Shown here: positions 1 to 8,881 of the stretch, piece by piece
Position numbering within the stretch: the stretch's first letter is position 1
How the letters are laid out: every line of letters starts with the position of its first letter
Source: Azospirillaceae bacterium
GTDB lineage: Bacteria > Pseudomonadota > Alphaproteobacteria > Azospirillales > Azospirillaceae
Reading direction: 5' to 3'
Assembly: GCA_028277115.1 (NCBI GenBank)
Contig: JANQHG010000204.1
Location: forward strand, 1-48,749
DNA length: 48,749 nucleotides
The notes under the pieces: generated by a model
What the model was told of the DNA's origin: nothing
The model's database searches: none
The model's input: the letters and a program-made list of their open reading frames with translations, nothing else
Position numbers and translations under genes: made by a program

Positions 1-333
1 TCAATACAAAATCCTGATCGTCAGATCGCCATATGCCGAAAAGCCGCAGAACTCAGCCAAAAAACCCTTGAACCTGGGGCAAGACTTCCGGTGGTCTGAG
101 GTTGCCCGAACGACGCTCCGAAGGGGGCACCGGTCCGCCAACCATGTGCCGGTCGCTCCAACCCTTGCTGGACGCGGGTTGGTTTAACCGACCTGCGACG
201 TCGGTCAAGAGGACGACGGCCGCACGATCGGTGGCGAGGTTCCCGGGCGTTCTTGAATGGGGCCGCTTCGGTTTTGGACCTTGGTGCAAGGACCCGGGCG
301 CTTGACGGGCGTGTCCGGCTTATCGGAGCGGGG
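1..333. other. Intergenic, no supported gene
   Basis: Short frames are open on both strands, but none has a recognisable protein, a good ribosome binding site or family similarity. A minus-strand frame ending at base 1 could be the last codons of something, but it is not convincing. The stretch lies downstream of znuB. Confidence 0.5.
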
Positions 334-1158
334 TCACACAGCGCCAGTGCGGATGTGGCGCAGTCCGAACCGAAGGACCTCGGCAAGGGCAAGGGTGACC
401 ACCGCCGCCGCGACGATGACGGCGCCCGACGTCAGGTCGAAGGCATAAGCCAACGCCAGACCGGATAGGGAAAACACCAGCGCCCACAGGCTGGCAGTCA
501 CCATGAGCGCCGCCAGCGAGCGCGCCGTGATCTCCGCCAAATAGGCCGGAATCGTCAAAAGGGCGATCACCAGAATCAACCCGATCGCGGGCACCGCCGT
601 CATCACCGCCAGCGCGACGGTCGCCACCAGCAAAACATGCACGCCCGCGACAGGCAAGCCGCGTGCGCGGGCAAACTCGCGGTCGACCGAAACCGCCAGG
701 AGCGGCCGGTAGAATGCGGCGACAATCGCCACCAGTATGCCGACGCTGACCGCCATCATCCGCAGGACATCGTTGCCGACCGCCAGGATCGAGCCGAACA
801 GATAGCTCATCAGATCGACGTTGTAGCCGGGCGTGAGGTCGATCAACAAAACGCCGAACGCCATGCCCCCGGCCCACAACAGGCCAACCGCGACGTCCAG
901 TCGCTCGCGGTCCCGCAGGGTGATCAGAGCCGCCAAGATCGCGGCGCCGACGGCGAACAGCGTCGCCGTGATCATCACCGGCCAACCGGCGAAGAACGCC
1001 AACCCGACCCCTCCGTACCCGGCGTGAGCGACACCGCCGGCGAGAAAGGTCATGCGGTTGACCACGACCAGCGCGCCGACGATGCCGCACGCGACGCTGA
1101 CCAGGAGGACGGAGACGAGCGCCTTTTGCATGAAGGGATAGGCCAACGCCTCAAGCAT
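334..1158 (-). CDS. znuB: Zinc ABC transporter permease ZnuB
   Basis: Membrane subunit of a high-affinity zinc importer of the ABC-3 family. The 274-residue product is almost entirely hydrophobic, with about eight membrane segments and the family's usual length. Near the start it has a Gly/Ala/His-rich stretch (GGVAHAGYGGVGLAFF, about residues 41-56), the part of this family that follows the first helices. It overlaps the 3' end of znuC by 8 bases, so translation is probably coupled. With znuC and znuA beside it and zur divergent, zinc is much more likely than manganese, although permease sequence alone does not separate the two. Confidence 0.93.
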   Translation of the reverse strand: MLEALAYPFMQKALVSVLLVSVACGIVGALVVVNRMTFLAGGVAHAGYGGVGLAFFAGWPVMITATLFAVGAAILAALITLRDRERLDVAVGLLWAGGMAFGVLLIDLTPGYNVDLMSYLFGSILAVGNDVLRMMAVSVGILVAIVAAFYRPLLAVSVDREFARARGLPVAGVHVLLVATVALAVMTAVPAIGLILVIALLTIPAYLAEITARSLAALMVTASLWALVFSLSGLALAYAFDLTSGAVIVAAAVVTLALAEVLRFGLRHIRTGAV

Positions 1159-1960
1159 CGGCGGGCTCCCGACGGGGCGCGCGATCCCCGGTCATCGGCA
1201 GGACTCGGGCCAGATCATGGATGAACGTCCCCAGCGGACAACTGGCGCGATGGACGCCGTAGATCAGTTCCAGCATCGGCTCGGTCAAGACCGGCGCCGG
1301 GTGGTGGATCACCCGCCGGTTGATGCAGGTCACCGCCGTCGCCTGCGGCACGGCCGCCGCCAGATCATGCGAAATCAGGATCACGGTGCGATGTGCCGCC
1401 AGCCGGTCCAGGAGCTCGATGATGCATGACTTTCCGGTCGGGTCGATGCTGGCGGTCGGCTCGTCCAACACGAGGATGTCGGGGGCCGCGACAAGCGCGC
1501 GGGCGATCAGCACCCGCTGGCGCTGGCCGCCGGACAAGGCCCCGATCGGCCGGTCGACGAGGGCGTCCATCTCGACCGCCGTCAGCGCCGCCATCACCGC
1601 CCGGCGGACATCCCGCCCGCCCTTTGGCCCGATCCACGACCACAGTCCTTCCTGTCCCATAAGCCCCAAGGCCACCAAGTCCCCCGCGGTGATGGGAAAC
1701 GCGGGGGAAATGGTCGAGGCCTGCGGGACGTACCCGATGCGCCGGGCACTGCGTGCCGGGTCGGCACCGAACACGCGCACGCGCCCTTTGGTCGGCCGCA
1801 GCAGCCCGATCATCAACTTGGCCAAGGTCGTCTTGCCGCCGCCATTGGGGCCGAGGACAGCGACAAACGCGCCCTCGGCAATCTCGAAGGTGGCGTCTTC
1901 GACGGCCCAGGTGCCGTCGTACCGGAAACTGACGTCCTCAAAGGCGATGACCGGCGGCAT
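1151..1960 (-). CDS. znuC: Zinc ABC transporter ATPase ZnuC
   Basis: Cytoplasmic ATPase that powers the ZnuB channel. The 269 residues contain a Walker A motif (GPNGGGKTT, about residues 38-46), the ABC signature LSGGQRQR, Walker B ILVLDEPT and a switch histidine in ILISHD. Length is normal for the family. It sits between znuA and znuB on the same strand, 21 bases after the znuA stop, so the three form one operon read from the zur side. The C-terminal region includes a short Cys/His-containing stretch (YGVHRASCPLGTFIHD) that is common in ZnuC-type ATPases and may sense or handle metal. Confidence 0.95.
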   Translation of the reverse strand: MPPVIAFEDVSFRYDGTWAVEDATFEIAEGAFVAVLGPNGGGKTTLAKLMIGLLRPTKGRVRVFGADPARSARRIGYVPQASTISPAFPITAGDLVALGLMGQEGLWSWIGPKGGRDVRRAVMAALTAVEMDALVDRPIGALSGGQRQRVLIARALVAAPDILVLDEPTASIDPTGKSCIIELLDRLAAHRTVILISHDLAAAVPQATAVTCINRRVIHHPAPVLTEPMLELIYGVHRASCPLGTFIHDLARVLPMTGDRAPRREPADA

Positions 1961-1981
1961 ACGGCGGGGGTATCCTGACGA

Positions 1982-2974
1982 TCAGCGCAGGGTGTCGGCG
2001 AACGCGGCGCCAATGGATCGCGTGTTCTCCGGCCAATCATAGGCCAGCGGATTCAACAGCCGGACCTCGCCCCCCAAATCTTCGGCAATGGCCCGGGCCG
2101 CACGTTGCGAGAACTGGGACTGGACGAAGACCACCTTGATATCGCTCGCCCGGGCGGCCTCGACGATCTTATGCATGTCCTGTGGGCTCGGCTCGTTGCC
2201 GCCGATCTCGATCGCCATTTGGCGCAGGTCGTAGGCATCGGCAAGATAACCCCACGCAGGGTGGAACACCATGAACGTGCGCTGCGGCACCGAGGCAAGG
2301 TCCCGCGCGACGTCCGCGTCGACCGCATTGATGGTCTCAACGGTTGCGGCGTAGTTGCAGCGGAACTCACTCGCAAAGCCCGGGCGACGCTCACTCAATT
2401 CCTCAAGAACGGTCGACGCCATGGTCCGCATCGTCACGGGCGATACCCAGACATGGGGATCCGGGGTGCCGGCCGCGTGATGATGTCCGTCGGGCTCGGT
2501 GCCACCGTCATGATGCTCTTGATCCGCATCGGCATGGTGGTCGTGGTCGTGGTTTTCGTGGGCATGGTTTTCGTGGGCGTCGGGCCGGCCGCCCATCAAC
2601 CGCCGTTTGACCCGCTCGGCCATGTCGACCACCGTCATGTCCGGTGCCGCGTCGCGAAACCGCGGCAACCACGCGCGTTCGAAGGGAACGCCGATCGAGA
2701 AGTAGACCTCGGCCTCGCTCAAAGACCGCATCTGGCTGGGAGCCGGTTCATAGGTTGCCGGAGAAGCGCCCGGCTTGACCATCACGGTGGTCTTGACGTG
2801 GTCACCGCCGATGGCGTCGACCAGCCACTGTTGCGGCACCACCGAAACCATGATCGCAATCGGTCCGGTTGGGGCGGTCCCGGTGGGCCCGGCATCTTGA
2901 GCGAAGGCCGGCGATATGAGACCCAGGGCGAGGATCGCGGACGCGAAACCGCGGAAGACACTGCGACGAGTCAT
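1982..2974 (-). CDS. znuA: Zinc-binding periplasmic protein ZnuA
   Basis: Cluster A-I solute-binding protein that captures zinc in the periplasm. I place the start at the ATG giving MTRRSVFRGFA, followed by a hydrophobic signal peptide ending AFA, because a GGGATAG ribosome site precedes it; an upstream in-frame GTG at 3004 would add ten residues ahead of the signal. The paired arginines could also make it a Tat substrate. A loop around residues 145-180 is packed with His, Asp and Glu (HENHDHDHHADADQEHHD), typical of zinc rather than manganese binders. Metal-ligand histidines are visible in PDPHVWVSP and VFHPAWGY. First gene of the znuACB operon. Confidence 0.94.
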   Translation of the reverse strand: MTRRSVFRGFASAILALGLISPAFAQDAGPTGTAPTGPIAIMVSVVPQQWLVDAIGGDHVKTTVMVKPGASPATYEPAPSQMRSLSEAEVYFSIGVPFERAWLPRFRDAAPDMTVVDMAERVKRRLMGGRPDAHENHAHENHDHDHHADADQEHHDGGTEPDGHHHAAGTPDPHVWVSPVTMRTMASTVLEELSERRPGFASEFRCNYAATVETINAVDADVARDLASVPQRTFMVFHPAWGYLADAYDLRQMAIEIGGNEPSPQDMHKIVEAARASDIKVVFVQSQFSQRAARAIAEDLGGEVRLLNPLAYDWPENTRSIGAAFADTLR

Positions 2975-3050
2975 GGCGAAGCTATCCCATTGGTGGAACG
3001 GCACGGGGGGCCAAATCGACCGCCGCTGGACCGTTCCCGGTGGCCGAGAG

Positions 3051-3063
3051 CGTATGATATACG
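3051..3063. promoter_or_regulatory. Candidate Zur operator between znuA and zur
   Basis: CGTAT-GAT-ATACG is a perfect inverted repeat with a 3-base spacer, unusually AT-rich for this DNA. It lies in the divergent gap, 77 bases from the znuA start and 43 from the zur start. Zur boxes of alphaproteobacteria are AT-rich palindromes in this position, but the match to any published consensus is only partial. Confidence 0.5.
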
Positions 3064-3091
3064 GTACGGTGTTGTCGTTTCAAGAGGCCCC

Positions 3092-3096
3092 GGAGG
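3092..3096 (+). promoter_or_regulatory. Ribosome binding site that sets the zur start
   Basis: GGAGG lies 9 bases before the ATG at 3106 and directly abuts the ATG at 3097, so it can only serve the 3106 start. Confidence 0.7.
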
Positions 3097-3105
3097 ATGA
3101 CTTCC

Positions 3106-3513
3106 ATGACCAACCGGCCGCTGGCCCCGAAGCACGTTCTCGTGTTCGACGCGCTGAAGATGGCCGGCCGACCGGTCACCGCGTACCAATTGATTGACGC
3201 CGTGCGTGACGCCGGCATATCGGCGCCGCCGACCGTCTACCGTGCCTTGAACCGGCTGATCTCCGACGGTCTGGTCCACAAGCTCGAAAGCATGAACGCT
3301 TTCGTTGTTTGCACCCACACCCATGCCGGTGGCACCGTACCGGTGTTCACGATCTGTAACGCCTGCGGCGACGCCAGGGAGTTTGCCGACGAGACGGTCG
3401 GCGAGCAACTGGCCAAACGCGCAATCGAGCGCGGCTTCATCCTCGACAGGGCGGTAATAGAACTGCACGGAACGTGTGCTAAATGCGTGACCCTCTCCGC
3501 GCAGGCCGGGTAA
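3106..3513 (+). CDS. zur: Fur-family zinc uptake regulator Zur
   Basis: Transcriptional repressor that closes zinc-uptake genes when zinc is plentiful. The 135 residues show the Fur winged helix (PTVYRALNRLISDGLVHKLE, about residues 44-63), a metal and dimer region with HTHAGGTVP, and two CxxC pairs, CNAC and CAKC, that form the structural zinc site. The C-terminal pair is intact. The gene faces znuACB across a 131-base gap with a palindromic candidate operator, the usual arrangement for a self-regulated zinc system. Fur or Mur would be the alternatives; the znu neighbours favour Zur. Confidence 0.93.
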   Translation: MTNRPLAPKHVLVFDALKMAGRPVTAYQLIDAVRDAGISAPPTVYRALNRLISDGLVHKLESMNAFVVCTHTHAGGTVPVFTICNACGDAREFADETVGEQLAKRAIERGFILDRAVIELHGTCAKCVTLSAQAG

Positions 3514-3532
3514 GTACCGGCTCGGCAACAAC

Positions 3533-3788
3533 GTCGGTTTTTCTCGTCCTGAGACGGTCCGCGTGGCGGGCAAGCCCAGGCAGCGGATCGTGGCCAATCT
3601 GGGCCGCAAGGAGACGGTGACCGCGGGAGGCCATAGCAAAGACCATCGTCCCGATCTGCGACAGATGATCGTTACCGTAACTATCGATCAGGCAGGAAAC
3701 CCTATCTGTTGCGAAATGTGGCCCGGTAATACCGCCGATGTGACGACATTGATCCCGGTCATGGACCGACTGAGGGAACGGTTCGGGA
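3533..3788 (+). pseudogene. IS1634-family transposase remnant with internal deletion
   Basis: One reading frame holds two pieces typical of IS1634-type DDE transposases. The first is an N-terminal stretch (AGKPRQRIVANLGRKE). It is followed almost at once by an internal block (GHSKDHRPDLRQM, then CCEMWPGNTADVTTLIP and DRLRERF). The hundreds of residues that should separate or follow these are absent, and similarity ends near 3788. The frame then runs by chance into the antisense of the next gene. I read it as an internally deleted, dead copy; no terminal repeats or target duplication could be found. Confidence 0.8.
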
Positions 3789-3906
3789 ATCGCGGGCCAG
3801 GTCGGTGGCGGAACCGAGTTCGAGGAAACGGCGGACGATCAGGCGGACCAGATCGCCATCGCCGTCCCACCGACGCGTGGTCATGCCCCACCATGCCGAC
3901 GCCATG

Positions 3907-4824
3907 TCAACGTGAAATCCGCACCGGGTACCCCCGCCGTTCCAGCCCTGCGCGCAAAATTGCCGCCAGATCCAACCGCCCCGCATCTTCCCCCGCCGCG
4001 TCCCGCGCCCCCGCGAGTAGCCCGGCGGCCAGATCCGGCGCCATCGCGCGCTCGAACTCGATCTCGTCGGCTTGGGTCGCCGACGGATGGACCTCGACAT
4101 AAAGCTCGCCGCCGATCCACCCGAACTTGACCTGCTGGTCGACCACCACGACCCGCGTCCCGACCGGCACGATCTGGAACAGCCGCTCGACATCCTCGGG
4201 ATACATCCGAATGCAGCCGTGGCTGACCCGACGCCCGACCCCGTCTGGCTTATTGGTCCCATGGATCCGGATCCCCGGCAGCCCGAGATAAAGCGCATGG
4301 CGGCCGAGCGGGTTGTCCGGTCCCGGCGGCACCACCTTGGGCAGGGTCGGATCTTCGGCGCGGATCGAGGCGGGCGGGTACCAGGTCGGGTTGGCCGCCT
4401 TGCGCAGGATGCTGGTGCGTCCGGCCGGGGTTTCCCAGCCCTCGCGCCCGATGCCGAGCGGATAGGTCTCGGCCGCGCCCGACCGCGGGAAGTAATAGAG
4501 CCGCATCTCGCTCAGATTGATCACGATCCCGCGCCGCCGTGCCTTGGGCACCAGGTGGGCGGTCGGCAGGACCACGCGGGTGCCTTCGCCCGGCAGCCAC
4601 GGGTCGACACCGGGGTTGGCCGCGAGCATCTCGACGTAGCCGAGCTTGTGGGTCCGCGCGAGGTCGAGCAGCGTGTCCTGGTAGCGGGCGCGGCGCTCCT
4701 GCATCTCGCCGACCACGTCGTCGCCTGTTGCCGCCGCCGGCGCCGCGGCAAGGACAAGCGCGGCCGCCACGGCGATCACGACGCGGGCGACTCTACGCGC
4801 TGATACGCACGCGCTCTCACCCAT
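3907..4824 (-). CDS. L,D-transpeptidase (YkuD family) with LysM-like region
   Basis: Exported enzyme expected to make 3-3 peptidoglycan cross-links or attach proteins to the wall. The start at 4824 (MGESACV) is chosen because GGGAG lies just upstream and a signal peptide follows (hydrophobic stretch ending AAAPAAA). Residues about 50-95 resemble a LysM motif (DTLLDLARTHKLGYVEMLAAN). The YkuD domain follows, with the catalytic signature IHGTN...SHGCIRM near residues 190-207, Cys being the nucleophile. About 305 residues, normal for the family. It is divergent from the EndoQ-UvrD gene, with 100 bases between starts. Confidence 0.93.
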   Translation of the reverse strand: MGESACVSARRVARVVIAVAAALVLAAAPAAATGDDVVGEMQERRARYQDTLLDLARTHKLGYVEMLAANPGVDPWLPGEGTRVVLPTAHLVPKARRRGIVINLSEMRLYYFPRSGAAETYPLGIGREGWETPAGRTSILRKAANPTWYPPASIRAEDPTLPKVVPPGPDNPLGRHALYLGLPGIRIHGTNKPDGVGRRVSHGCIRMYPEDVERLFQIVPVGTRVVVVDQQVKFGWIGGELYVEVHPSATQADEIEFERAMAPDLAAGLLAGARDAAGEDAGRLDLAAILRAGLERRGYPVRISR

Positions 4825-4924
4825 ATTCTGTGTCTCCCGTAGCCAAAGTCGCGATATATTGACACCCGGTCCCGGCCCGGCGCAAGCTGTCGGTGGGCCG
4901 ACGGCAATTTGGCGGGGCGGGGCC

Positions 4925-7900
4925 ATGCGGTTTCATGCCGATCTTCATTTGCACTCGCGGTTTTCGCGCGCGACCAGCCGGACGCTCGATCTGCCGACTT
5001 TGGCGCTGTGGGCGGCGCGCAAGGGGTTGGCGGTGATCGGCACCGGCGATTTTACCCATCCGGCGTGGTTTTCCGAGCTGTCGGCCGAGTTGGTCGAGGC
5101 CGAGCCCGGGCTGTATCGCCTGGCGCCCGAGGCGGCGCGCCATGTCGAGGGCCTGGGCCCGGCGGCGACCGAGACCCGGTTCCTTCTGACCGTCGAGATC
5201 TCGACGATTTACAAGAAGGACGGCGCGACGCGAAAGGTCCACCATGTGATCCACGCGCCGTCGCTGGCGGCGGCGGAGCGGCTGTCGCGCGCGCTGGCGC
5301 GGATCGGCAACATCGCGTCCGACGGCCGGCCGATCCTCGGCCTTGACTCGCGTGACTTGTTGGAGCTGGTGCTGGACAGCGACCCCGGGTCCTATCTGAT
5401 CCCGGCGCATATCTGGACGCCGTGGTTTTCGGTGCTCGGCTCGAAGTCCGGCTTCGACAGCGTCGCGGCGGCGTACGGCGACCTGTCCGACCATATCTTC
5501 GCGGTCGAGACCGGTCTGTCGTCGGACCCGGAGATGAACTGGCGGGTGTCGATGCTGGACCGCTATCGGCTGGTGTCGAACTCCGACGCCCATTCGCCGT
5601 CCAAGCTCGGGCGCGAGGCGACCACGTTCGACTGCGCGCTTGATTACTATGCGATCCGCCGGGCGCTTGAGAGCGGTGCCGGCTATGTCGGCACGGTCGA
5701 GTTCTTCCCCGAAGAGGGCAAGTACCATCTGGACGGCCACCGCGCGTGTGAGGTTCGGCTGGCGCCCGAGGAGACCCGGGCGCTGGACGGCCGCTGCCCG
5801 GCGTGCGGTCGGCCGGTGACGCTCGGCGTTCTGCACCGGGTGGCACAGTTGGCCGACCGGCCGGCGGACAACACCTACCGCCCGCCGACCGCGGGCGCGG
5901 TCTCGAGCCTGGTGCCGCTTGCCGAAATCCTCGGCGAGCTCGGCGGTTGCGGGGCGGCGAGCCGGCGGGTCGGGGTCGCCTATGACCGCTTGACCGCCCG
6001 GTTCGGCGGCGAGCTTGCGATCTTGGCCGAGGTGCCGCTCGACGACCTGGCGGCCGGCCACTCGCCGCTGCTGGCCGAAGCGCTCGGCCGGCTGCGCTCG
6101 GGCGCGGTGCGCCGCGACGCCGGCTACGACGGCGAATACGGCCGGATCCGTCTGTTCGACCCGGACGAGCTGGCGACCCGGACCGGCGGCGACCTGTTGT
6201 TCGCGCCGCCGCCGACCGCGGCGAGCCCGACCCGCGGGCACCGCCCGCGCGCCGCGCCCACGCGCGCCGCGGCGACGCCGGCCTCGGCGGCGGCGTCCCC
6301 TGCCCCACCGACCGCCGGCGCGCGCGAGGTGAGCGATGCGCGTCCGCCCGCGTTGCGGATGCTCGACCCCGACCAAGCGGCTGCGGCGGCGATCGTCGAT
6401 CGGCCGGTGATGGTGGTCGCGGGGCCGGGCGCCGGCAAGACCCGGACGCTGGTCCATCGGATCGCCCATTTGATCGCGGACCATGGCCTGGAGGCGTCGC
6501 AGTGCCTGGCGGTGACCTTCACCCGGCGCGCGACCGAGGAGCTGCAGGCGCGCCTGGTCGGACTGCTCGGCACCGCGGTCGGGGCGCGGGTCGCCGTGCA
6601 CAGCTTCCACAGCCTGGCGCTTGCGATCCTGCGCGCCGACCCGGCGGCGGCCGGGCTGACCCGGGGGGTCCGGGTGATCGACGGGGCCGAGGCGGCGAGC
6701 CTTGTCGCCGCCGCGCTCGGCGTCACCCGGGCGCGGGGGCGCACCCTGCTGGTCGGTCGCGCGGCTTGGCTGCGTCGCGCAGCCGCCGCCGGGGACGGCA
6801 CCGATGCCGCCGCCGACGACGTGAGGGCGGCGACGGCGGCGCTCGAGTCCGCGCTGGCCGCGGCCGCAGCGATCGATCTCGACGGATTGGTGGCGCGCGC
6901 GGTCGCGACGCTCGGTGCCGACCCGGCGCGGGCGGCGGCGTGGCAGGCGCGGTTTCCGGCGATCGCGGTCGATGAATATCAGGACGTCGACCCGGTGCAA
7001 GACCGGCTGATCCGGCTGATCGCACCGCCCGAGACGCGACCGCGTTTGTGCGTGATCGGCGACGCCGACCAGGCGATCTACGGCTTCCGCGGCGCCGACC
7101 CATCGTGTTTCGGCCGGTTCTGCACCGACTATCCGGGGGCGGTGCGGGTGACGCTGGCGCGCAACTACCGCTCCCAGGCGACGATCGTCGCGGCGGCGGC
7201 GGCGGTGATCGCGGGCGCGCGCGGCGAGCGCGCCCCGCCCGAGCCGGTCCGCCCGGCGGGCGCGGCGGTCGGTCTGCACGTCGCCGCGACCGAGGCGGCC
7301 GAGGCGGCCTGGGTCGCCGCGACCGCGGCGCGCCTGATCGGCGGCTGCGATTTCCTCACCACGGACGACGAGGCGGCGGAACGCGCCCTGTCGTTCGCCG
7401 ACATCGCGGTCTTGTACCGCACCGCGGCCCAGGCTCCGCCGGTGTGCGAGGCGTTGGCGCGCGCCGGTCTGCCGTTCCGCCGCCACGACCATGTCCCGCT
7501 GGCCGAGACCGCGACGGTGCGCGGGCTGATGGCGCGGTTGGACGACGCGATCGCCGACCAGGGCCTGCGCCCTGCCCTGCGCGCCGCCGCAGCCCGTGCG
7601 GCCGCCGCGGCGGCCGACGCCCAACCGGATGGCGAAACCGCGCGCGGCGACCTTGCCGGCCGCTCGCTTTTGTTGGCGCGGCTGGAGACGTTGGCGGCCT
7701 CGGTCGACGACGACCCGGACCGGTTTCGCGAGGCGTTGGCGCTGATGACCGACGACGATCTGTGGGACCCGCGCGCCGACCGGATCACGCTGATGACCAT
7801 GCACGCGGCCAAGGGGCTCGAGTTCCGCGTCGTGTTCCTGGTCGGGTTCGAGCAGGGGTTGGTGCCGCTGACGTGGGACGGCACCCCGGGCGGCGACGGT

Positions 7901-8122
7901 GCCGGGACCGACGACGACGAGGAACGGCGACTTGCCTATGTCGCGCTGACCCGCGCCGGCGACCGTTTGTTGGTGTCGCGCACGGCGACGCGGGTCTGGC
8001 GCGGCTCCAGCCGCAGCCTGCCGCCGTCCCCCTATCTCGCAGCCCTCCCCTCTTCGCTGACCGCCGCCGACGGCCCGGCCGTGCCCAAGCCTCGCCGTGC
8101 GCGCCAACTGGCGTTGTTCTGA
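4925..8122 (+). CDS. EndoQ-like PHP nuclease fused to UvrD/Rep helicase
   Basis: A 1065-residue two-part DNA repair protein. Residues 1 to about 400 resemble endonuclease Q, which nicks 5' of deaminated bases. They have the PHP metal motif HADLHLHS at the start, GTGDFTHP, SNSDAHSPS, and a zinc-knuckle-type segment CPACGRPVTLGVLHRV near 290. An Ala/Pro-rich linker follows. Residues from about 480 form a superfamily 1A helicase: Walker A GPGAGKT (~500), DEYQD (~683), GDADQAIYGFRG (~712), NYRSQ (~746), TMHAAKGLEF (~957) and YVALTRAGDRLL (~1003). The 2B region looks short compared with UvrD. The start is the ATG directly before HADLHLHS; an upstream in-frame codon would add 22 unlike residues. 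The C-terminus RARQLALF may bind a partner such as the sliding clamp; this last point is inference. Confidence 0.9.
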   Translation: MRFHADLHLHSRFSRATSRTLDLPTLALWAARKGLAVIGTGDFTHPAWFSELSAELVEAEPGLYRLAPEAARHVEGLGPAATETRFLLTVEISTIYKKDGATRKVHHVIHAPSLAAAERLSRALARIGNIASDGRPILGLDSRDLLELVLDSDPGSYLIPAHIWTPWFSVLGSKSGFDSVAAAYGDLSDHIFAVETGLSSDPEMNWRVSMLDRYRLVSNSDAHSPSKLGREATTFDCALDYYAIRRALESGAGYVGTVEFFPEEGKYHLDGHRACEVRLAPEETRALDGRCPACGRPVTLGVLHRVAQLADRPADNTYRPPTAGAVSSLVPLAEILGELGGCGAASRRVGVAYDRLTARFGGELAILAEVPLDDLAAGHSPLLAEALGRLRSGAVRRDAGYDGEYGRIRLFDPDELATRTGGDLLFAPPPTAASPTRGHRPRAAPTRAAATPASAAASPAPPTAGAREVSDARPPALRMLDPDQAAAAAIVDRPVMVVAGPGAGKTRTLVHRIAHLIADHGLEASQCLAVTFTRRATEELQARLVGLLGTAVGARVAVHSFHSLALAILRADPAAAGLTRGVRVIDGAEAASLVAAALGVTRARGRTLLVGRAAWLRRAAAAGDGTDAAADDVRAATAALESALAAAAAIDLDGLVARAVATLGADPARAAAWQARFPAIAVDEYQDVDPVQDRLIRLIAPPETRPRLCVIGDADQAIYGFRGADPSCFGRFCTDYPGAVRVTLARNYRSQATIVAAAAAVIAGARGERAPPEPVRPAGAAVGLHVAATEAAEAAWVAATAARLIGGCDFLTTDDEAAERALSFADIAVLYRTAAQAPPVCEALARAGLPFRRHDHVPLAETATVRGLMARLDDAIADQGLRPALRAAAARAAAAAADAQPDGETARGDLAGRSLLLARLETLAASVDDDPDRFREALALMTDDDLWDPRADRITLMTMHAAKGLEFRVVFLVGFEQGLVPLTWDGTPGGDGAGTDDDEERRLAYVALTRAGDRLLVSRTATRVWRGSSRSLPPSPYLAALPSSLTAADGPAVPKPRRARQLALF

Positions 8123-8176
8123 CGCATTGTCGCCGCGTCGCCGCGCCCCGTCACCGACCGAACCGGCAATCCGCGA

Positions 8177-8209
8177 CACGCCAGGCACGCTTTGAGCGTG
8201 CCTGGCGTG
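8177..8209. terminator. Strong hairpin between the helicase gene and the CRISPR array
   Basis: A perfect 15-bp inverted repeat with a 3-base loop (arm CACGCCAGGCACGCT) lies 55 bases after the helicase stop. There is no clear T-run on either side, so it is a probable but not certain terminator. It could stop both the helicase transcript and an array transcript coming from the right. Confidence 0.55.
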
Positions 8210-8246
8210 CGGTTCTTCGCCCCACGTCGCACCGGTGCGGTCAGCC

Positions 8247-8881
8247 ACCACAATGAAGCCCGGGCACGTACATGCCCGGGAATAAGCCCACCACGGTCGC
8301 GGCCAGGTCAGCGAGTGGGCGTTTCAATGAAGCCCGGGCACGTACATGCCCGGGAATGAACTCAGGGCTTGAGCTTACGCCCGTCGAAAGGGCTGTTTCA
8401 ATGAAGCCCGGGCACGTACGTGCCCGGGAATGATGGCCGGCCGCTGCTTCTGCGTCAGTTATTTACGGGTTTCAATGAAGCCCGGGCACGTACGTGCCCG
8501 GGAATTTTGCCGGATGGCGACTGGCCGGCGGTTATGGTCGCCGTTTCAATGAAGCCCGGGCACGTACGTGCCCGGGAATGGTGCACCAGGTTCGTTTTGG
8601 GAACCCTGTGCAATATCGTGTTTCAATGAAGCCCGGGCACGTACGTGCCCGGGAATGTCGAGATGCCCAGATTACCACCGCCGAGATTGAACACCGTTTC
8701 AATGAAGCCCGGGCACGTACGTGCCCGGGAATCTGACTGGAACCCCCGGCTCCGTACGCTGGCCGCGCTGGTTTCAATGAAGCCCGGGCACGTACGTGCC
8801 CGGGAATCCGGGTGCCGGCCAACGCTTGGCTCGGGGTGTCGGTGGTTTCAATGAAGCCCGGGCACGTACGTGCCCGGGAAT
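8247..8881 (-). CRISPR. CRISPR array: 9 repeats, 8 spacers
   Basis: The 37-base repeats read GTTTCAATGAAG, then a 22-base perfect palindrome (CCCGGGCACGT and its complement), then AAT. Repeats start at 8247, 8321, 8395, 8469, 8543, 8620, 8696, 8771 and 8845. Spacers are 37, 37, 37, 37, 40, 39, 38 and 37 bases. On the minus strand the repeat ends ATTGAAAC, the usual 5' handle end of type I and III crRNAs. The leftmost repeat has lost its last bases (ACCA for GTTT on the plus strand), and the two leftmost carry a G-to-A change in the palindrome. Together these indicate transcription leftward with the leader right of 8881. No cas gene lies in the window, so the type is unassigned. Confidence 0.97.

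Noticed and set aside
4817-8251. A 1144-codon open frame on the minus strand opposite the helicase fusion
   Set aside because: It is Arg/Gly-rich antisense of a clearly real gene, an effect of high third-position GC. No domain is visible.
8420-8854. Short open frames across the CRISPR array
   Set aside because: They are translations of the repeat unit, not genes.
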